From: CAILUF01 sp964505265
GTDB lineage: Bacteria > Pseudomonadota > Alphaproteobacteria > Rickettsiales > UBA1997
Length of the DNA stretch: 46,687 nt
Direction: 5' to 3'
NCBI GenBank assembly: GCA_964505265.1
Contig: CAZDGN010000014.1
Location: forward strand, 1-46,687
In this document: positions 1 to 7,830 of the stretch, piece by piece
How positions within the stretch are numbered: the stretch's first letter is position 1
Layout: each line of letters begins with the position of its first letter
The notes under the pieces: model-generated
Database searches by the model: none
What the model was told of the DNA's origin: nothing
What the model saw: the letters and a program-made list of their open reading frames with translations, nothing else
Made by a program: the position numbers and the translations under genes

Positions 1-343
1 ATTTTTGACTGATCGCATAAAAAATGACGAATCAAAAATATTTCTGAGTTTAGATGAAAGCAATAATGCAACAGGTTTTATGCAGATATATCCAGGCTTT
101 TCTTCGGTAGGAATTAGAAAAATATATATTCTCAACGATTTATTTATAGATGAAAAATATCGTAATAAAGGAATTGGAAAATTTTTGATTAACTCGGCAA
201 AGAATTTTGCAAAAGAAAATGGCGTTACAAAAATAACGCTTACTACCGCAAAAACAAATGAAGCAGCGCAACATCTTTATGAATCTGAAAATTATATTAG
301 AGATAACGACTATTTTGTTTATAACTTAGAAATAAAAATTTAG
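1..343 (+). CDS. GNAT family N-acetyltransferase, 5'-truncated by window edge
   Basis: The reading frame is open to the first base of the window, so the true start lies upstream; the TTG at position 5 is only the first possible start inside the window. The visible 112 residues carry the acetyl-CoA binding motif A of GNAT enzymes: a hydrophobic strand, then DEKYRNKGIGKFLI with the R-x-x-G-x-G pattern. The later pattern (NEAAQHLYESENY) is the usual motif B helix before the last strand. Such proteins transfer an acetyl group from acetyl-CoA to an amine; the acceptor cannot be read from sequence. It ends in TAG. The family is usually 140-180 residues, so about 30-60 N-terminal residues are missing. 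Confidence 0.85.
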   Translation, partial: FLTDRIKNDESKIFLSLDESNNATGFMQIYPGFSSVGIRKIYILNDLFIDEKYRNKGIGKFLINSAKNFAKENGVTKITLTTAKTNEAAQHLYESENYIRDNDYFVYNLEIKI

Positions 344-417
344 CTCTATAAGACTTTGATAGTCAAACCAAGTTAAGCTAAATTTTGCACAAGGTAGCAG
401 ATGCAGTAGCAAAAAAT

Positions 418-620
418 CTTTCGAACTTTTGAAATTTAGTTAAGTTGAAATCGGTCTTAAGCCTTTGCAAATACTGCATCCGTAAAAATTTTGACGAAAG
501 GAGAAAAGTTCGCACGAGGTAGCGCATGAACCGCCATTTAAAAGAGCTCCCAACGGGAGCTCTTTTAAATGGGAAAAAGGGCGGATGAGAACCTGGGTTC
601 GACAAATTATAAAAAAACGA
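418..620. repeat. Palindrome-cored dispersed repeat, copy 1
   Basis: The core is an 18-bp perfect inverted repeat, 534-551 and 555-572 (arm CCATTTAAAAGAGCTCCC) with a 3-base loop AAC. The flanks GAACCGCCATT before it and GGATGAGAACCT, GTTC and AAATTATAAA after it recur around a different hairpin at 6795-6980. The inner stem differs between copies but pairs in each. This resembles the palindromic elements scattered in rickettsial genomes; the exact family is not identified. Confidence 0.65.
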
Positions 621-640
621 ATTCGTTTTTTTATAATTTG
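603..640. repeat. 38-bp perfect palindrome
   Basis: Each half is CAAATTATAAAAAAACGAA followed by its exact reverse complement, centred on GAATTC. It joins the end of the palindrome-cored repeat to the first unit of the 190-bp tandem array. It could form a cruciform or a long RNA hairpin. A role as a bidirectional terminator for the flanking genes is possible but unproven. Confidence 0.85.
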
Positions 641-1176
641 GACGCGAAAGTGAGCAAAGCGAACGTTAGCGCCCGTAAGGGTGAGCAAATCCGCTAAGAG
701 GATTTGCGAATCACAATTTTAGTAATTTTTGTTAACGAGCTTTGCGAGTTTACAAAAATCTTGTGATCTGCAACTCGCCTGCAAGGCGAGTACAATTCGA
801 TCAAAAACGAATTCGTTTTTTTATAATTTGGACGCGAAAGTGAGCGAAGCGAACGATAGCGCCCGTAAGGGTGAGCAAATCCGCTAAGAGGATTTGCGAA
901 TCACAATTTTAGTAATTTTTGTTAACGAGCTTTGCGAGTTTACAAAAATCTTGTGATCTGCAACTCGCCTGCAAGGCGAGTACAATTCGATCAAAAACGA
1001 ATTCGTTTTTTTATAATTTGGACGCGAAAGTGAGCGAAGCGAACGATAGCGCCCGTAAGGGTGAGCAAATCCGCTAAGAGGATTTGCGAATCACAATTTT
1101 AGTAATTTTTGTTAACGAGCTTTGCGAGTTTACAAAAATCTTGTGATCTGCAACTCGCCTGCAAGGCGAGTACAAT
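617..1176. repeat. 190-bp tandem repeat, about three units
   Basis: Units begin at about 617, 807 and 997 (period 190 bp, marked by ACGAATTCGTTTTT). Units 2 and 3 look identical across most of their length; unit 1 differs at a few bases (GAGCAAAGCGAACGTTAGC against GAGCGAAGCGAACGATAGC). Each unit is built of inverted repeats: CAAATCC/GGATTTG, CTCGCCT/AGGCGAG with a 3-base loop, and a long imperfect hairpin (711-766 in unit 1) with TCACAA/TTGTGA and ATTTTTGT/ACAAAAAT helices. There is no coding sequence, and the units are too long and unspaced for CRISPR. Confidence 0.9.
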
Positions 1177-1397
1177 TTGCAACTTTTGTTAATGAGCAAA
1201 GCGAATTTACAAAAACTAAAAAATTGCAAGTGAGCGAAGCGAACGCCATCCCCCCGCATATATTCCGCCATTTAAATTAATAACATAAACCAATAACGGT
1301 AAACAATTTAAATAGTTTAGAATTATAAAACTTATTCAAAATAGACATAATTAAAAAAATAATAATTAGTATTTAATTTTAGGTAATTTAAAAATTT

Positions 1398-3962
1398 ATG
1401 AATAAATTTGAAAACCTTGTTCAAGAAATTCCTCATAAAAGAAAATCTATAGATGATTTGATTAGATTTATTTCAAATCGAAATGAAGATGAACCAAACT
1501 ATAGTTTGTTATTAGGCGCTGGATGTTCAGTTACATCGGGGATTAGAATAGCTAAGGAATTAATTTTAGAATGGAAAAAAGAAATATTATCCTCGGATCC
1601 ATCTAGCAAAAAATATTGTAATGAAGAAGAATATTTTAAGAGTTGTTCATGGTATGATCCAAGAAATGAATATTCTTGTTTATTCGAAAAAAGATACGAT
1701 TTACCTCAGCATAGAAGAATGTTCATTGAAAAAGAGGTCGATGGAAAAAAACCTTCAATTGGTTATGAATACTTATCTAAGTTAATTGGAAATTCTTATT
1801 TCAGAACAATTTTTACAACAAATTTTGATGATTTACTTAATCAATCTTTCTATTCATATCTAAAAGAAAGACCAATTGTATGTGCTCATGATTCTTCTAT
1901 AAACAGCGTTACTATAACCTCTAAAAGACCCAAGATAATTAAATTGCATGGGGATTATTTATTTGATGGAATAAAGAGCTCAATGAGAGAAGTCGAGACT
2001 CTAGAAGATAATATGCGAAATAAGTTTACTGAGTTTGCCAAGAATTATGGTTTGATAGTTCTAGGTTATGCAGGCAATGACAGATCAATAATGGATATCT
2101 TAAGCTATTTGTTAAAACGTGATAGTTATTTTAGTCACGGAATTTATTGGTGCATACGTAAAGGTTCAGAAATTAGCAATGAAGTAAAAAACTTACTTTG
2201 GCAAGAGCGAGTATTCTTCGTTGAAATTGAGGGGTTTGATGAGTTTTTTGCTGAGGTAAATGCAAAAACAATAAAGGCGACACCATATGAACAAATGTTT
2301 TCTGGCTATGTCAGTGGGCTTTTGAAAGAAATAAATAAAAGCAAAGATAAATTTAATAAATGTGAATTTATTCTTAATGATTTGGAAGTTAGTGAAAAAT
2401 CTTTAAAAGAAACCACTTACAACGATGCAAATATGATGTCTATAACAGATAGGGAGAATAATTCATCCGATGATTCCTCGATTGAAGATAGAACAATAAT
2501 TTCATCAATTAACGAATTAATTAGTAAAGATAGGTTTGAAGAAGCATTAAAAGTTATCGGGGAAAGCATTGTTAAAAATCCTATCTCTAAAAAACTGTTC
2601 TCTACAATCAGCTATGCCAAGGCATTTTGTTATTTCAAACAAGACAAAATTGACGACGCGATAAAAACTTATGAAGATCTTATTCGTTACAAAGAAGAAA
2701 ATGAGTTAGGCGATATAACTCAGTTATATTTCAGAATAATTCAAATAACAAAATCTAGAGCGGGAAAAATAGAGGCAATAGACAGACTTCTAAATAAGAA
2801 TCCTTATATATATGAAGCACACAACGAAAAAGCACAAATATTATCTGAAAGTTTTAAAAACGATATTGACTCTGGACCAGCTTATGAGGCTGGTATAATT
2901 GAGAGTTATAGTAAATCTATAGACTTACATCCTTCAATAGATAATGAGGCTTATTATGATTTGATGAGCTTCATAATAGAAAATGATCTATATGATATAT
3001 ATAAAGAAAAATATGATATGTGTGCTGAAGCATATCAAAAACAAAATCCTTACGACATCAATTTTATAAAGTGTCAAGCCAGTTTGATGAGAGGTTCAAA
3101 AGATTATTCAGAAGACAAAATATTTAATCTTATTAACTCAGCAAAGAAGGAAAATAGATTCACTGAAAAAAACTACGATTACGAGTTAGAGTTACTCAAT
3201 TCGTTAAGTAAAAATAATTCATTACCAAAACTTGCTGATCAAATAAAATTGATGGATAAAAAATATCCAAAAAAGAAAGGGTTCTTAACAAAGAAAAGTG
3301 AAGTTTTATTTTCTAAGTTCAGAGATTTAGAAAATGCCATCAAAGTTTTAGAGCAAGCTTTGGTTATTTATCCAAAAGATACTTCTTTGCAGAAAAATTT
3401 ATTTTATTTTTATATTCATAATGAAGCTTACGAAGCTGCAGAAGAAATCTTAAAAAATATTAAAAACACTAAATCTTTAAATGATTTAACAATTCATCTT
3501 TACATACACAGGGGTGACCTTTCAGAGAACAAGGATCTATTGGAAGATTTAAAGAAAAGTGAAAAAGATCTGAGATATTACATCGAATATTCCTATGCTT
3601 TGCTGCACTTAAAAAAATATGATGATTTAATAGAATTGCTCAAACCATTCTTTGATAAGAATGATGAAAAGTATGATGTTTTGGTGATTAACTACCAGCT
3701 AGCGAGGGTTTTAAAAGGAGAAAAGATAAATTTTGACAGGATAATACAAATTGAAAAAAGATCAAAGTGTGATATCACAAAAGCTGCTGTGAAAGCTATA
3801 ATTAATCTCCAAAAGGATGATTCAACATCCAAAGAAGAATGTATCAATTTTCTTAAAAAAGGAATTGAGAAAAATTATAATGAATGGTTTGAATGCAAAA
3901 TTTTCCCAGTGTTCCAAAAAATTGATTTTAATTCTTTTAGGAAAGAAAAGATTGAAAGATAG
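1398..3962 (+). CDS. SIR2-domain protein with C-terminal TPR-like helical repeats; candidate defence NADase
   Basis: This is an 854-residue protein. The first 290 residues form a SIR2-like NAD-binding domain. LLGAGCSVTSGIR (about 38-50) matches the GAG-x-S-x-x-SG nucleotide motif, TTNFDDLL (140-147) holds the family Asn (N142), IKLHGD (181-186) holds the likely catalytic His (H184), and VLGYAGND (221-228) is the next conserved strand. From about 370 to the end the protein is all helical, with TPR-like pairs (for example EDLENAIKVLEQALVIYPKD). SIR2 plus helical repeats is the build of bacterial defence sirtuins (DSR/ThsA type) that deplete NAD on phage infection; that function is inferred. It stands alone between repeat arrays, with no partner gene, and ends in TAG. 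A substrate-specific deacylase is the less likely alternative. Confidence 0.8.
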   Translation: MNKFENLVQEIPHKRKSIDDLIRFISNRNEDEPNYSLLLGAGCSVTSGIRIAKELILEWKKEILSSDPSSKKYCNEEEYFKSCSWYDPRNEYSCLFEKRYDLPQHRRMFIEKEVDGKKPSIGYEYLSKLIGNSYFRTIFTTNFDDLLNQSFYSYLKERPIVCAHDSSINSVTITSKRPKIIKLHGDYLFDGIKSSMREVETLEDNMRNKFTEFAKNYGLIVLGYAGNDRSIMDILSYLLKRDSYFSHGIYWCIRKGSEISNEVKNLLWQERVFFVEIEGFDEFFAEVNAKTIKATPYEQMFSGYVSGLLKEINKSKDKFNKCEFILNDLEVSEKSLKETTYNDANMMSITDRENNSSDDSSIEDRTIISSINELISKDRFEEALKVIGESIVKNPISKKLFSTISYAKAFCYFKQDKIDDAIKTYEDLIRYKEENELGDITQLYFRIIQITKSRAGKIEAIDRLLNKNPYIYEAHNEKAQILSESFKNDIDSGPAYEAGIIESYSKSIDLHPSIDNEAYYDLMSFIIENDLYDIYKEKYDMCAEAYQKQNPYDINFIKCQASLMRGSKDYSEDKIFNLINSAKKENRFTEKNYDYELELLNSLSKNNSLPKLADQIKLMDKKYPKKKGFLTKKSEVLFSKFRDLENAIKVLEQALVIYPKDTSLQKNLFYFYIHNEAYEAAEEILKNIKNTKSLNDLTIHLYIHRGDLSENKDLLEDLKKSEKDLRYYIEYSYALLHLKKYDDLIELLKPFFDKNDEKYDVLVINYQLARVLKGEKINFDRIIQIEKRSKCDITKAAVKAIINLQKDDSTSKEECINFLKKGIEKNYNEWFECKIFPVFQKIDFNSFRKEKIER

Positions 3963-4189
3963 AAACAATCACCAAATCACTTTCTTATCGATCCCTTAAC
4001 CCCCCCCACAAATTTCCTACTCACGCCACTATATTAATTTTTCGAATAATTTTGAAAAATACCATTGTTGAAATATACTGGAAAATCAAGCCTAAGTTAA
4101 ATCCCTGAGTTTACTGAGGATAGGATTCCAGCAAATTAACGGTGGTTAATTTGGTGAAATCGTAGGGACTTAAAAATATTATCTAAAAA

Positions 4190-4475
4190 AGCGGTGTTAT
4201 CAAAAGCGGTGTCATCACCCACCCTCTTGCTCAGAGGGTAAAATTTTTTTTAACAAAAAAATTTTGGGAGGGGGCAAGGGGATTAAAATTTATACCTCAA
4301 ACCCCCAATTAATTTGAAAAATAAATATTTAATAAAAAACTCAATTTTAAAGAAATATAAATTTAAATATCAAAATTTCTTTGGTAAACTAAAATTCCCC
4401 CTCCCAAAATTTTCCCTGCAGAAAATTTTACCCTCTGAGCCAGAGCGAGGGTGATAACGCTGAATATTTTGCCAG
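4190..4475. mobile_element. MITE-like element, family 1, copy 1
   Basis: Long imperfect terminal inverted repeats of about 70 bp enclose about 120 bp of AT-rich DNA. The left arm reads ...ATCACCC...CTCAGAGGGTAAAATTTT...AAATTTTGGGAGGGGG. The right arm begins CCCCCTCCCAAAATTTT (about 4397) and ends GGGTGATAACGCTGAATATTTTGCCAG. Each arm has its own small hairpin, for example ACCCTC/GAGGGT. The same ends and part of the same centre (AAAAAACTCAATTTTAAA) recur at 7056 and 18760. There is no open frame, so it would depend on a transposase supplied elsewhere. Confidence 0.75.
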
Positions 4476-4566
4476 AGGAAAGTTTTGCCTTCCCTACTCT
4501 ATATTTTTTTCGAATAATTTTAATAAAAAAAACTATTTTTAAAATGCTGGCAACATTAGCCTAACC

Positions 4567-4988
4567 CAGCTCCCCCCTTGAGGGGGAGCGGACGAAAAGA
4601 ATTTAACGGTAGTTAAATTCTTTGAGTCGTGGGGGGTCATAAATGCCTATGTAGTAAGCTCTGACGGCTAAGGAGGAAATTATAAAATAAATTTTATAAA
4701 AAAGACGATTTCTTGATTTTATTTTTAATCCACATTTTTTTTAATTTTTTACAAAAAATCAGTTATTTTTTAGGTTAATTTTGTAATTTTTAGATTAACT
4801 TTTTTACAAAAAATCGGAATATTTTTTACTTTAAAATCAAAATCAAGAAATCGCCATATTTAGATTTTGATTTAGTTTTTGAATTAGGTTCAAACCCTTT
4901 CTTGCGGTATGTTTCTGACCCCCCACGTCTTGGAGAATTTAACTACCGTTAAATTCTCCAAGCCCGCTCCCCCTCATGGGGGGGAGCC
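4567..4988. mobile_element. Inverted-repeat element, family 2
   Basis: Arms of about 72 bp (about 4567-4640 and 4917-4988) are inverted copies: GCTCCCCC...GGGGGAGCGG, then AATTTAACGGTAGTTAAATT (itself a 9-bp hairpin), then CGTGGGGGGTC. Inside, a second inverted pair (TTTCTTGATTTTA near 4709 and AAAATCAAGAAATCG near 4839) surrounds about 120 bp of T-rich DNA. There is no open frame. No second copy was found in the window, so mobility is inferred only from structure. Confidence 0.65.
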
Positions 4989-5052
4989 TAGAACCGCTTG
5001 CATTTCGAGCATATTTCAACAATGATATTTTTCTAAATTACTCAAAAACTAA

Positions 5053-5125
5053 TGAAGGGGTGTAAGCCCTTCGCTCAAAGGGTAAAATTTTTTTTTGCAA
5101 AAAAAATTTTGGGAGGGGGTAAAGG
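5053..5125. repeat. Solo left arm of MITE family 1
   Basis: GGGTAAAATTTTTTTTTGC followed by AAATTTTGGGAGGGGG matches the left arm of family 1, but no right arm follows within the next 400 bases. It is probably a deletion remnant. It lies directly downstream of the broken small gene on the minus strand. Confidence 0.6.
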
Positions 5126-5127
5126 GA

Positions 5128-5388
5128 TTATAAAATTGAAGCAACTTCTAAACTATTATTTCCCAATTCTTTTCTCAGTGCATTTAAAATAAGAAAAAAT
5201 CCTTCTTCATCTTGATTTTCAATAAAGCTCTTCAAGAGACTTAAGTAAGTTCTGATCATCATTTAGAAAAAAGCTGTATAGGTTGCAACCAGGTTATCTC
5301 TGGCTTCCTCTTTTGTAATTTGAGTTTTTATATTTGCCCCAAAATTATAATTAACACCATGCTGATTTGGATTAAGATACGCAACCAT
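5128..5388 (-). pseudogene. Small unknown gene interrupted by one in-frame TAA
   Basis: Read on the minus strand, ATG at 5388 opens 41 codons (MVAYLNPNQHGVNYNFG...) that end in TAA at 5263-5265. The same frame continues at once with ATG ATG for another 44 codons, ending ...NNSLEVASIL and TAA at 5128-5130. One 86-codon gene with a single nonsense codon is the simplest reading; two tiny coupled genes are the alternative. Just upstream (about 5403-5513) another minus-strand frame reads FGNIWFRRCDSENNREL...KKKI after a frameshift from a plausible ATG, which looks like a further decayed small gene. Neither is recognised. Confidence 0.45.
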
Positions 5389-5552
5389 AATGCTATAAAA
5401 CTATTATATCTTCTTTTTTTCTTCTCTAAGTAATTTTTTGTTATCTAAAAAAAGCTCTCGATTATTTTCGCTATCACAGCGCCTAAACCAAATATTCCCA
5501 AAAATTATATGATGTCAGACATAATTTTAGACAAAAAATTCATAATTAATTT

Positions 5553-6599
5553 TTAAAAAATTTCATAAACCACGCCACGCCCTTTACCGAACGTTTTGAT
5601 TTTCTTCATTTTGACCAAATCACGAAGTTTAACTTTTAGCGTACTGCGGTTTTTTTCTGTAAGTCTTTGAATATCCCCAACCGAAAGCCTTTTATGGCTT
5701 TTAAGAATCTTTAAAACTTCTAAATGCAGATCATCAAAATTTTCTTGCAAAATTTTTTCAGCTTTAACTTTTTTCTCTAAATTATCTTTTTGTTTTTTAA
5801 GCGATTTAAGAAAAAACAAAATCCAGTTTTCGAATTTTGGTTTTTTGAAATCCAAAGTGATTTGGCAATCGCGTAAATTTTTGTAATAAAGGTCTTTATT
5901 GTGTTCGATTACACTTTCTAGCGAGCTATACTGGATATAGCTATAACCAAGCTTTAGAAGAAGCAAATTGGTAAGAATGCGCGATAATCTGCCATTGCCA
6001 TCTTGAAACGGATGAATCGCTAAAAAAATAACGATAAAAATTCCGGTGATGATTAGAGGGTGACTTGTTTTAAGCTCTAAAGCCTTGTTCGTCCACTCGA
6101 TCAAATCAGTCATTTTCATTGGCGTTTCGAAGGGCGTTGCGGTTTTAAAAACTATGCCAATTTCTTTTCCGTTTGCATCAATTGCCACAACGTGATTATC
6201 AAGTTTTTTATATTCTCCTCGGTGGCGAATATCTTTTGAGCTATGCTTGAGAAGAATTGCATGAAGTTGTTTTATATGATTTTCGCTAATTTTTAAATCA
6301 GCAAAATTTTCTAAAATCAAATCCATTGCATCAGAATAGCCTACAACTTCTTCTTCGTCGCGGCTTTTAAAAGATTTTCTTTTTACTTTGGAGAGAAGAG
6401 CTTCAACTTGCTCATCAGTTAATTTAACGCCTTCAATTCTGGTGCTTGAGGCAATTGACTCAATAGTTGCCGATTTTTTAAGCAAGCTCAAACGATCAAG
6501 CGACAAAGTATTAATTGCCTGCCATCTGCCTTTAAACTCATCAAGCTCGCTGATGATGTTGAGAATATCGTTAGTTATTGTGGTCTTGTAATCGGTCAT
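5553..6599 (-). CDS. Fic family protein (putative AMP-transferase) with C-terminal winged helix
   Basis: This is a 348-residue protein with the Fic active-site motif HPFQDGNGRLSR (H196-R207). Its His and the Asp/Asn and Arg residues are those used to transfer AMP from ATP to protein hydroxyl groups. An N-terminal inhibitory helix carries SSTRIEG (51-57, with Glu56), the class II arrangement that blocks the ATP site until released. The TATPFETP stretch (about 153-160) is the usual flap region. The last 60 residues form a winged helix (ILKSHKRLSVGDIQRLTEKN...), as in many free-standing Fic proteins. The gene stands alone, and the paired direct repeats upstream may be a self-control site. Its target protein cannot be read from sequence. 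Active-site residues appear intact. Confidence 0.9.
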   Translation of the reverse strand: MTDYKTTITNDILNIISELDEFKGRWQAINTLSLDRLSLLKKSATIESIASSTRIEGVKLTDEQVEALLSKVKRKSFKSRDEEEVVGYSDAMDLILENFADLKISENHIKQLHAILLKHSSKDIRHRGEYKKLDNHVVAIDANGKEIGIVFKTATPFETPMKMTDLIEWTNKALELKTSHPLIITGIFIVIFLAIHPFQDGNGRLSRILTNLLLLKLGYSYIQYSSLESVIEHNKDLYYKNLRDCQITLDFKKPKFENWILFFLKSLKKQKDNLEKKVKAEKILQENFDDLHLEVLKILKSHKRLSVGDIQRLTEKNRSTLKVKLRDLVKMKKIKTFGKGRGVVYEIF

Positions 6600-6643
6600 T
6601 TTATTACTTGCTTAAATTTTTGGAAATTTAGACAATCATTTTG

Positions 6644-6678
6644 CCATACAAATAACCAAATGTCCACATAAATATCCA
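6644..6678. promoter_or_regulatory. Paired direct repeats upstream of the Fic gene
   Basis: CCATACAAATAACCA (6644-6658) and CCACATAAATATCCA (6664-6678) match at 11 of 15 positions, 20 bp apart. They lie 45-80 bp upstream of the Fic start codon, where an operator would sit. The Fic protein carries its own winged helix, so autoregulation is conceivable. Binding is not shown by sequence alone. Confidence 0.3.
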
Positions 6679-6794
6679 ATTTTGTCCGTTTTGTAGTGAT
6701 TTTAATCAACAGGGTTATTTGTTGAAAAAATTCAAACTTGGAATATTGCTAAAAGTTCGCAAAAAGGACTGTTTGCCTCGCCAAGATTTTCACT

Positions 6795-6980
6795 TCGAAC
6801 TTTTTGGTGCATCTAAAATAGTCTTCAAACCCTTATAAATAGTGGTGGTGACAAAATAGAGAGAAGTTTGCAAAAAAGTACCTTTGAACCGCCATTCTAA
6901 ACAAGCCACCAAAAGTGGCTTATTTGCTATGGTATGTAGGAGACTGGATAAGAACCTTAAGTTCAAAAAATTATAAATAT
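6795..6980. repeat. Palindrome-cored dispersed repeat, copy 2
   Basis: The flanks match copy 1 at 418-620: GAAGTTTGCA, GAACCGCCATT, then ATGG, GGATAAGAACCT, GTTC and AAATTATAAA. The hairpin between them is a different sequence (AAGCCAC/GTGGCTT around CAAAA). Conserved flanks with a swapped but still pairing stem suggest that structure matters more than the primary sequence. Confidence 0.6.
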
Positions 6981-7055
6981 GCAAATAATAGTTATGACAA
7001 AGGAGTTTTAAAAGAACTTGGTGAAATCATAGGGACTCAAAAAATTATCAAAAAA

Positions 7056-7328
7056 AGCGGTGTTATCACTCTTCATTGGCTCAGAGGGTAAAATTTTTTT
7101 TACCAAAAAAATATTGGGAGGGGACGGAAGGCTTAAAATTAAAACTCCAAAGCTAAAATAATTTGATGAAATAATTTTCTTAAGAAAAAACTCAATTTTA
7201 AAAAAATATAAATTTAAAATATCAAAATTTTCTTTGATAAATGTCAATTCGCCCTCCCAAAATTTTCCCTGCAGAAAATTTTACTCTCTGAGCCAGGGCG
7301 AGGGTGATGACACCGAATATTTTGCCAG
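7056..7328. mobile_element. MITE-like element, family 1, copy 2
   Basis: The ends match copy 1 (left ...GGCTCAGAGGGTAAAATTTT; right AAAATTTTACTCTCTGAGCC...GAATATTTTGCCAG). The centre (GGACGGAAGGCTTAAAATTA...) is almost the same as in copy 3 at 18760. There is no coding sequence. The right end abuts the 3' end of the KilA-N pseudogene. Confidence 0.75.
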
Positions 7329-7338
7329 TTTTTTTAAC

Positions 7339-7606
7339 TCACTCTTTAACACTGATTTTGTAATTATTTAGACCAGCTTGACTTTTAATTGTGGCAAATT
7401 CGCCATAATTAAAATTTGGATTATAAAGACTTTCCCAAATGCCAAGAAATTCAACAGTATTGGGGTTGCGAAGCTAGTCAGAAATAAAGAAATCGCCATC
7501 CTTGGTTTGTCAGCATGTGGGTAAGAGAAATGTAATCGCCCATCTTAGATTGCAGAATTTCGATCTTGGTATTTTTAACGGTAATGGTTTGTTTTTTATT
7601 TTTCAT
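7339..7606 (-). pseudogene. KilA-N domain protein, broken
   Basis: The minus-strand ATG at 7604-7606 opens MKNKKQTITVKNTKIEI...GDYISLTHMLTNQG, the start of a KilA-N DNA-binding domain. After a one-base frameshift the protein continues as DGDFFISD, TAG, LRNPNTVEFLGIWESLYN..., NYGEFATIKSQAGLNNYKIS VKE, then TGA. At both stop codons the family normally has Trp (SDW-x-RN and SVKEW), so TGG has become TAG and TGA. The rest of the C-terminal part is gone, next to a MITE end. KilA-N proteins belong to phages and mobile elements, so this is probably a prophage or mobile-element relic. Confidence 0.8.
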
Positions 7607-7830
7607 ATGTGATGAATTTTAGTTTATGATTTTTTCTATTTTATTCAACACTCAGTAAATGACAACTTGTAAAACAATCAATTAAAGCCCCAGAGGCATA
7701 TTATTAAAAATTTTTCCACCGATAGTATCGGACAGTTTGGTTTCATTTTGGAACTATAAGTTAAGTTTAAAGTTGTTATTATAGATAAAATGAAATAATT
7801 TAATGATAGTTTGATCTAACATTACAACCA

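Larger units (their letters stand above)
344..1397. other. Repeat-filled intergenic region
   Basis: No credible gene is seen in this 1.05-kb stretch. It holds one copy of a palindrome-cored dispersed repeat (about 418-620), a 38-bp perfect palindrome (603-640) and a 190-bp tandem array (617-1176). A degenerate tail to about 1250 reuses pieces of the array (GAGCGAAGCGAACG). The last 150 bases before the SIR2-type gene are plain AT-rich DNA that should contain its promoter. Short open frames here are by-products of the repeats. Confidence 0.7.
3963..5127. other. Intergenic region made of nested inverted-repeat elements
   Basis: There are no genes. An outer inverted pair, about 4048-4090 and 5003-5045 (core CATTGTTGAAATAT and its complement), encloses a MITE of family 1 (about 4190-4475) and the larger inverted-repeat element (about 4567-4988). 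TTTTTCGAATAATTTT occurs near both 4037 and 4505 as a direct repeat. The AAATTAAC-GGTG-GTTAATTT hairpin near 4137-4156 echoes the one inside the larger element. A single left arm of MITE family 1 lies at 5053-5125. The region looks like successive insertions of small non-autonomous elements. Confidence 0.7.
6600..7338. other. Intergenic region: Fic upstream region, palindromic repeat and MITE
   Basis: No intact gene. It contains paired direct repeats upstream of the Fic gene (6644-6678), the second copy of the palindrome-cored repeat (about 6795-6980) and a full MITE of family 1 (7056-7328). That MITE ends about ten bases from the broken end of the KilA-N gene. The MITE and its copy at 4190 share about 40 bases of left flank (GGTGAAATC-TAGGGACT), so the mobile unit may extend further left than the arms. 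Confidence 0.65.

Noticed and set aside
534..572. Rho-independent terminator
   Set aside because: The stem is long and perfect, but no T run follows and the flanks belong to a dispersed repeat.
617..1176. CRISPR array
   Set aside because: The units are 190 bp and directly joined, with no unique spacers and no cas genes.
378..1271. Minus-strand open frames of 65-82 codons across the repeats
   Set aside because: They fall entirely inside palindromic and tandem repeats, overlap each other and have no domain or start signal.
7339..7341. UGA read as tryptophan
   Set aside because: Only this pseudogene has TGA at a Trp position; the same gene also has a TAG and a frameshift, so decay is enough.
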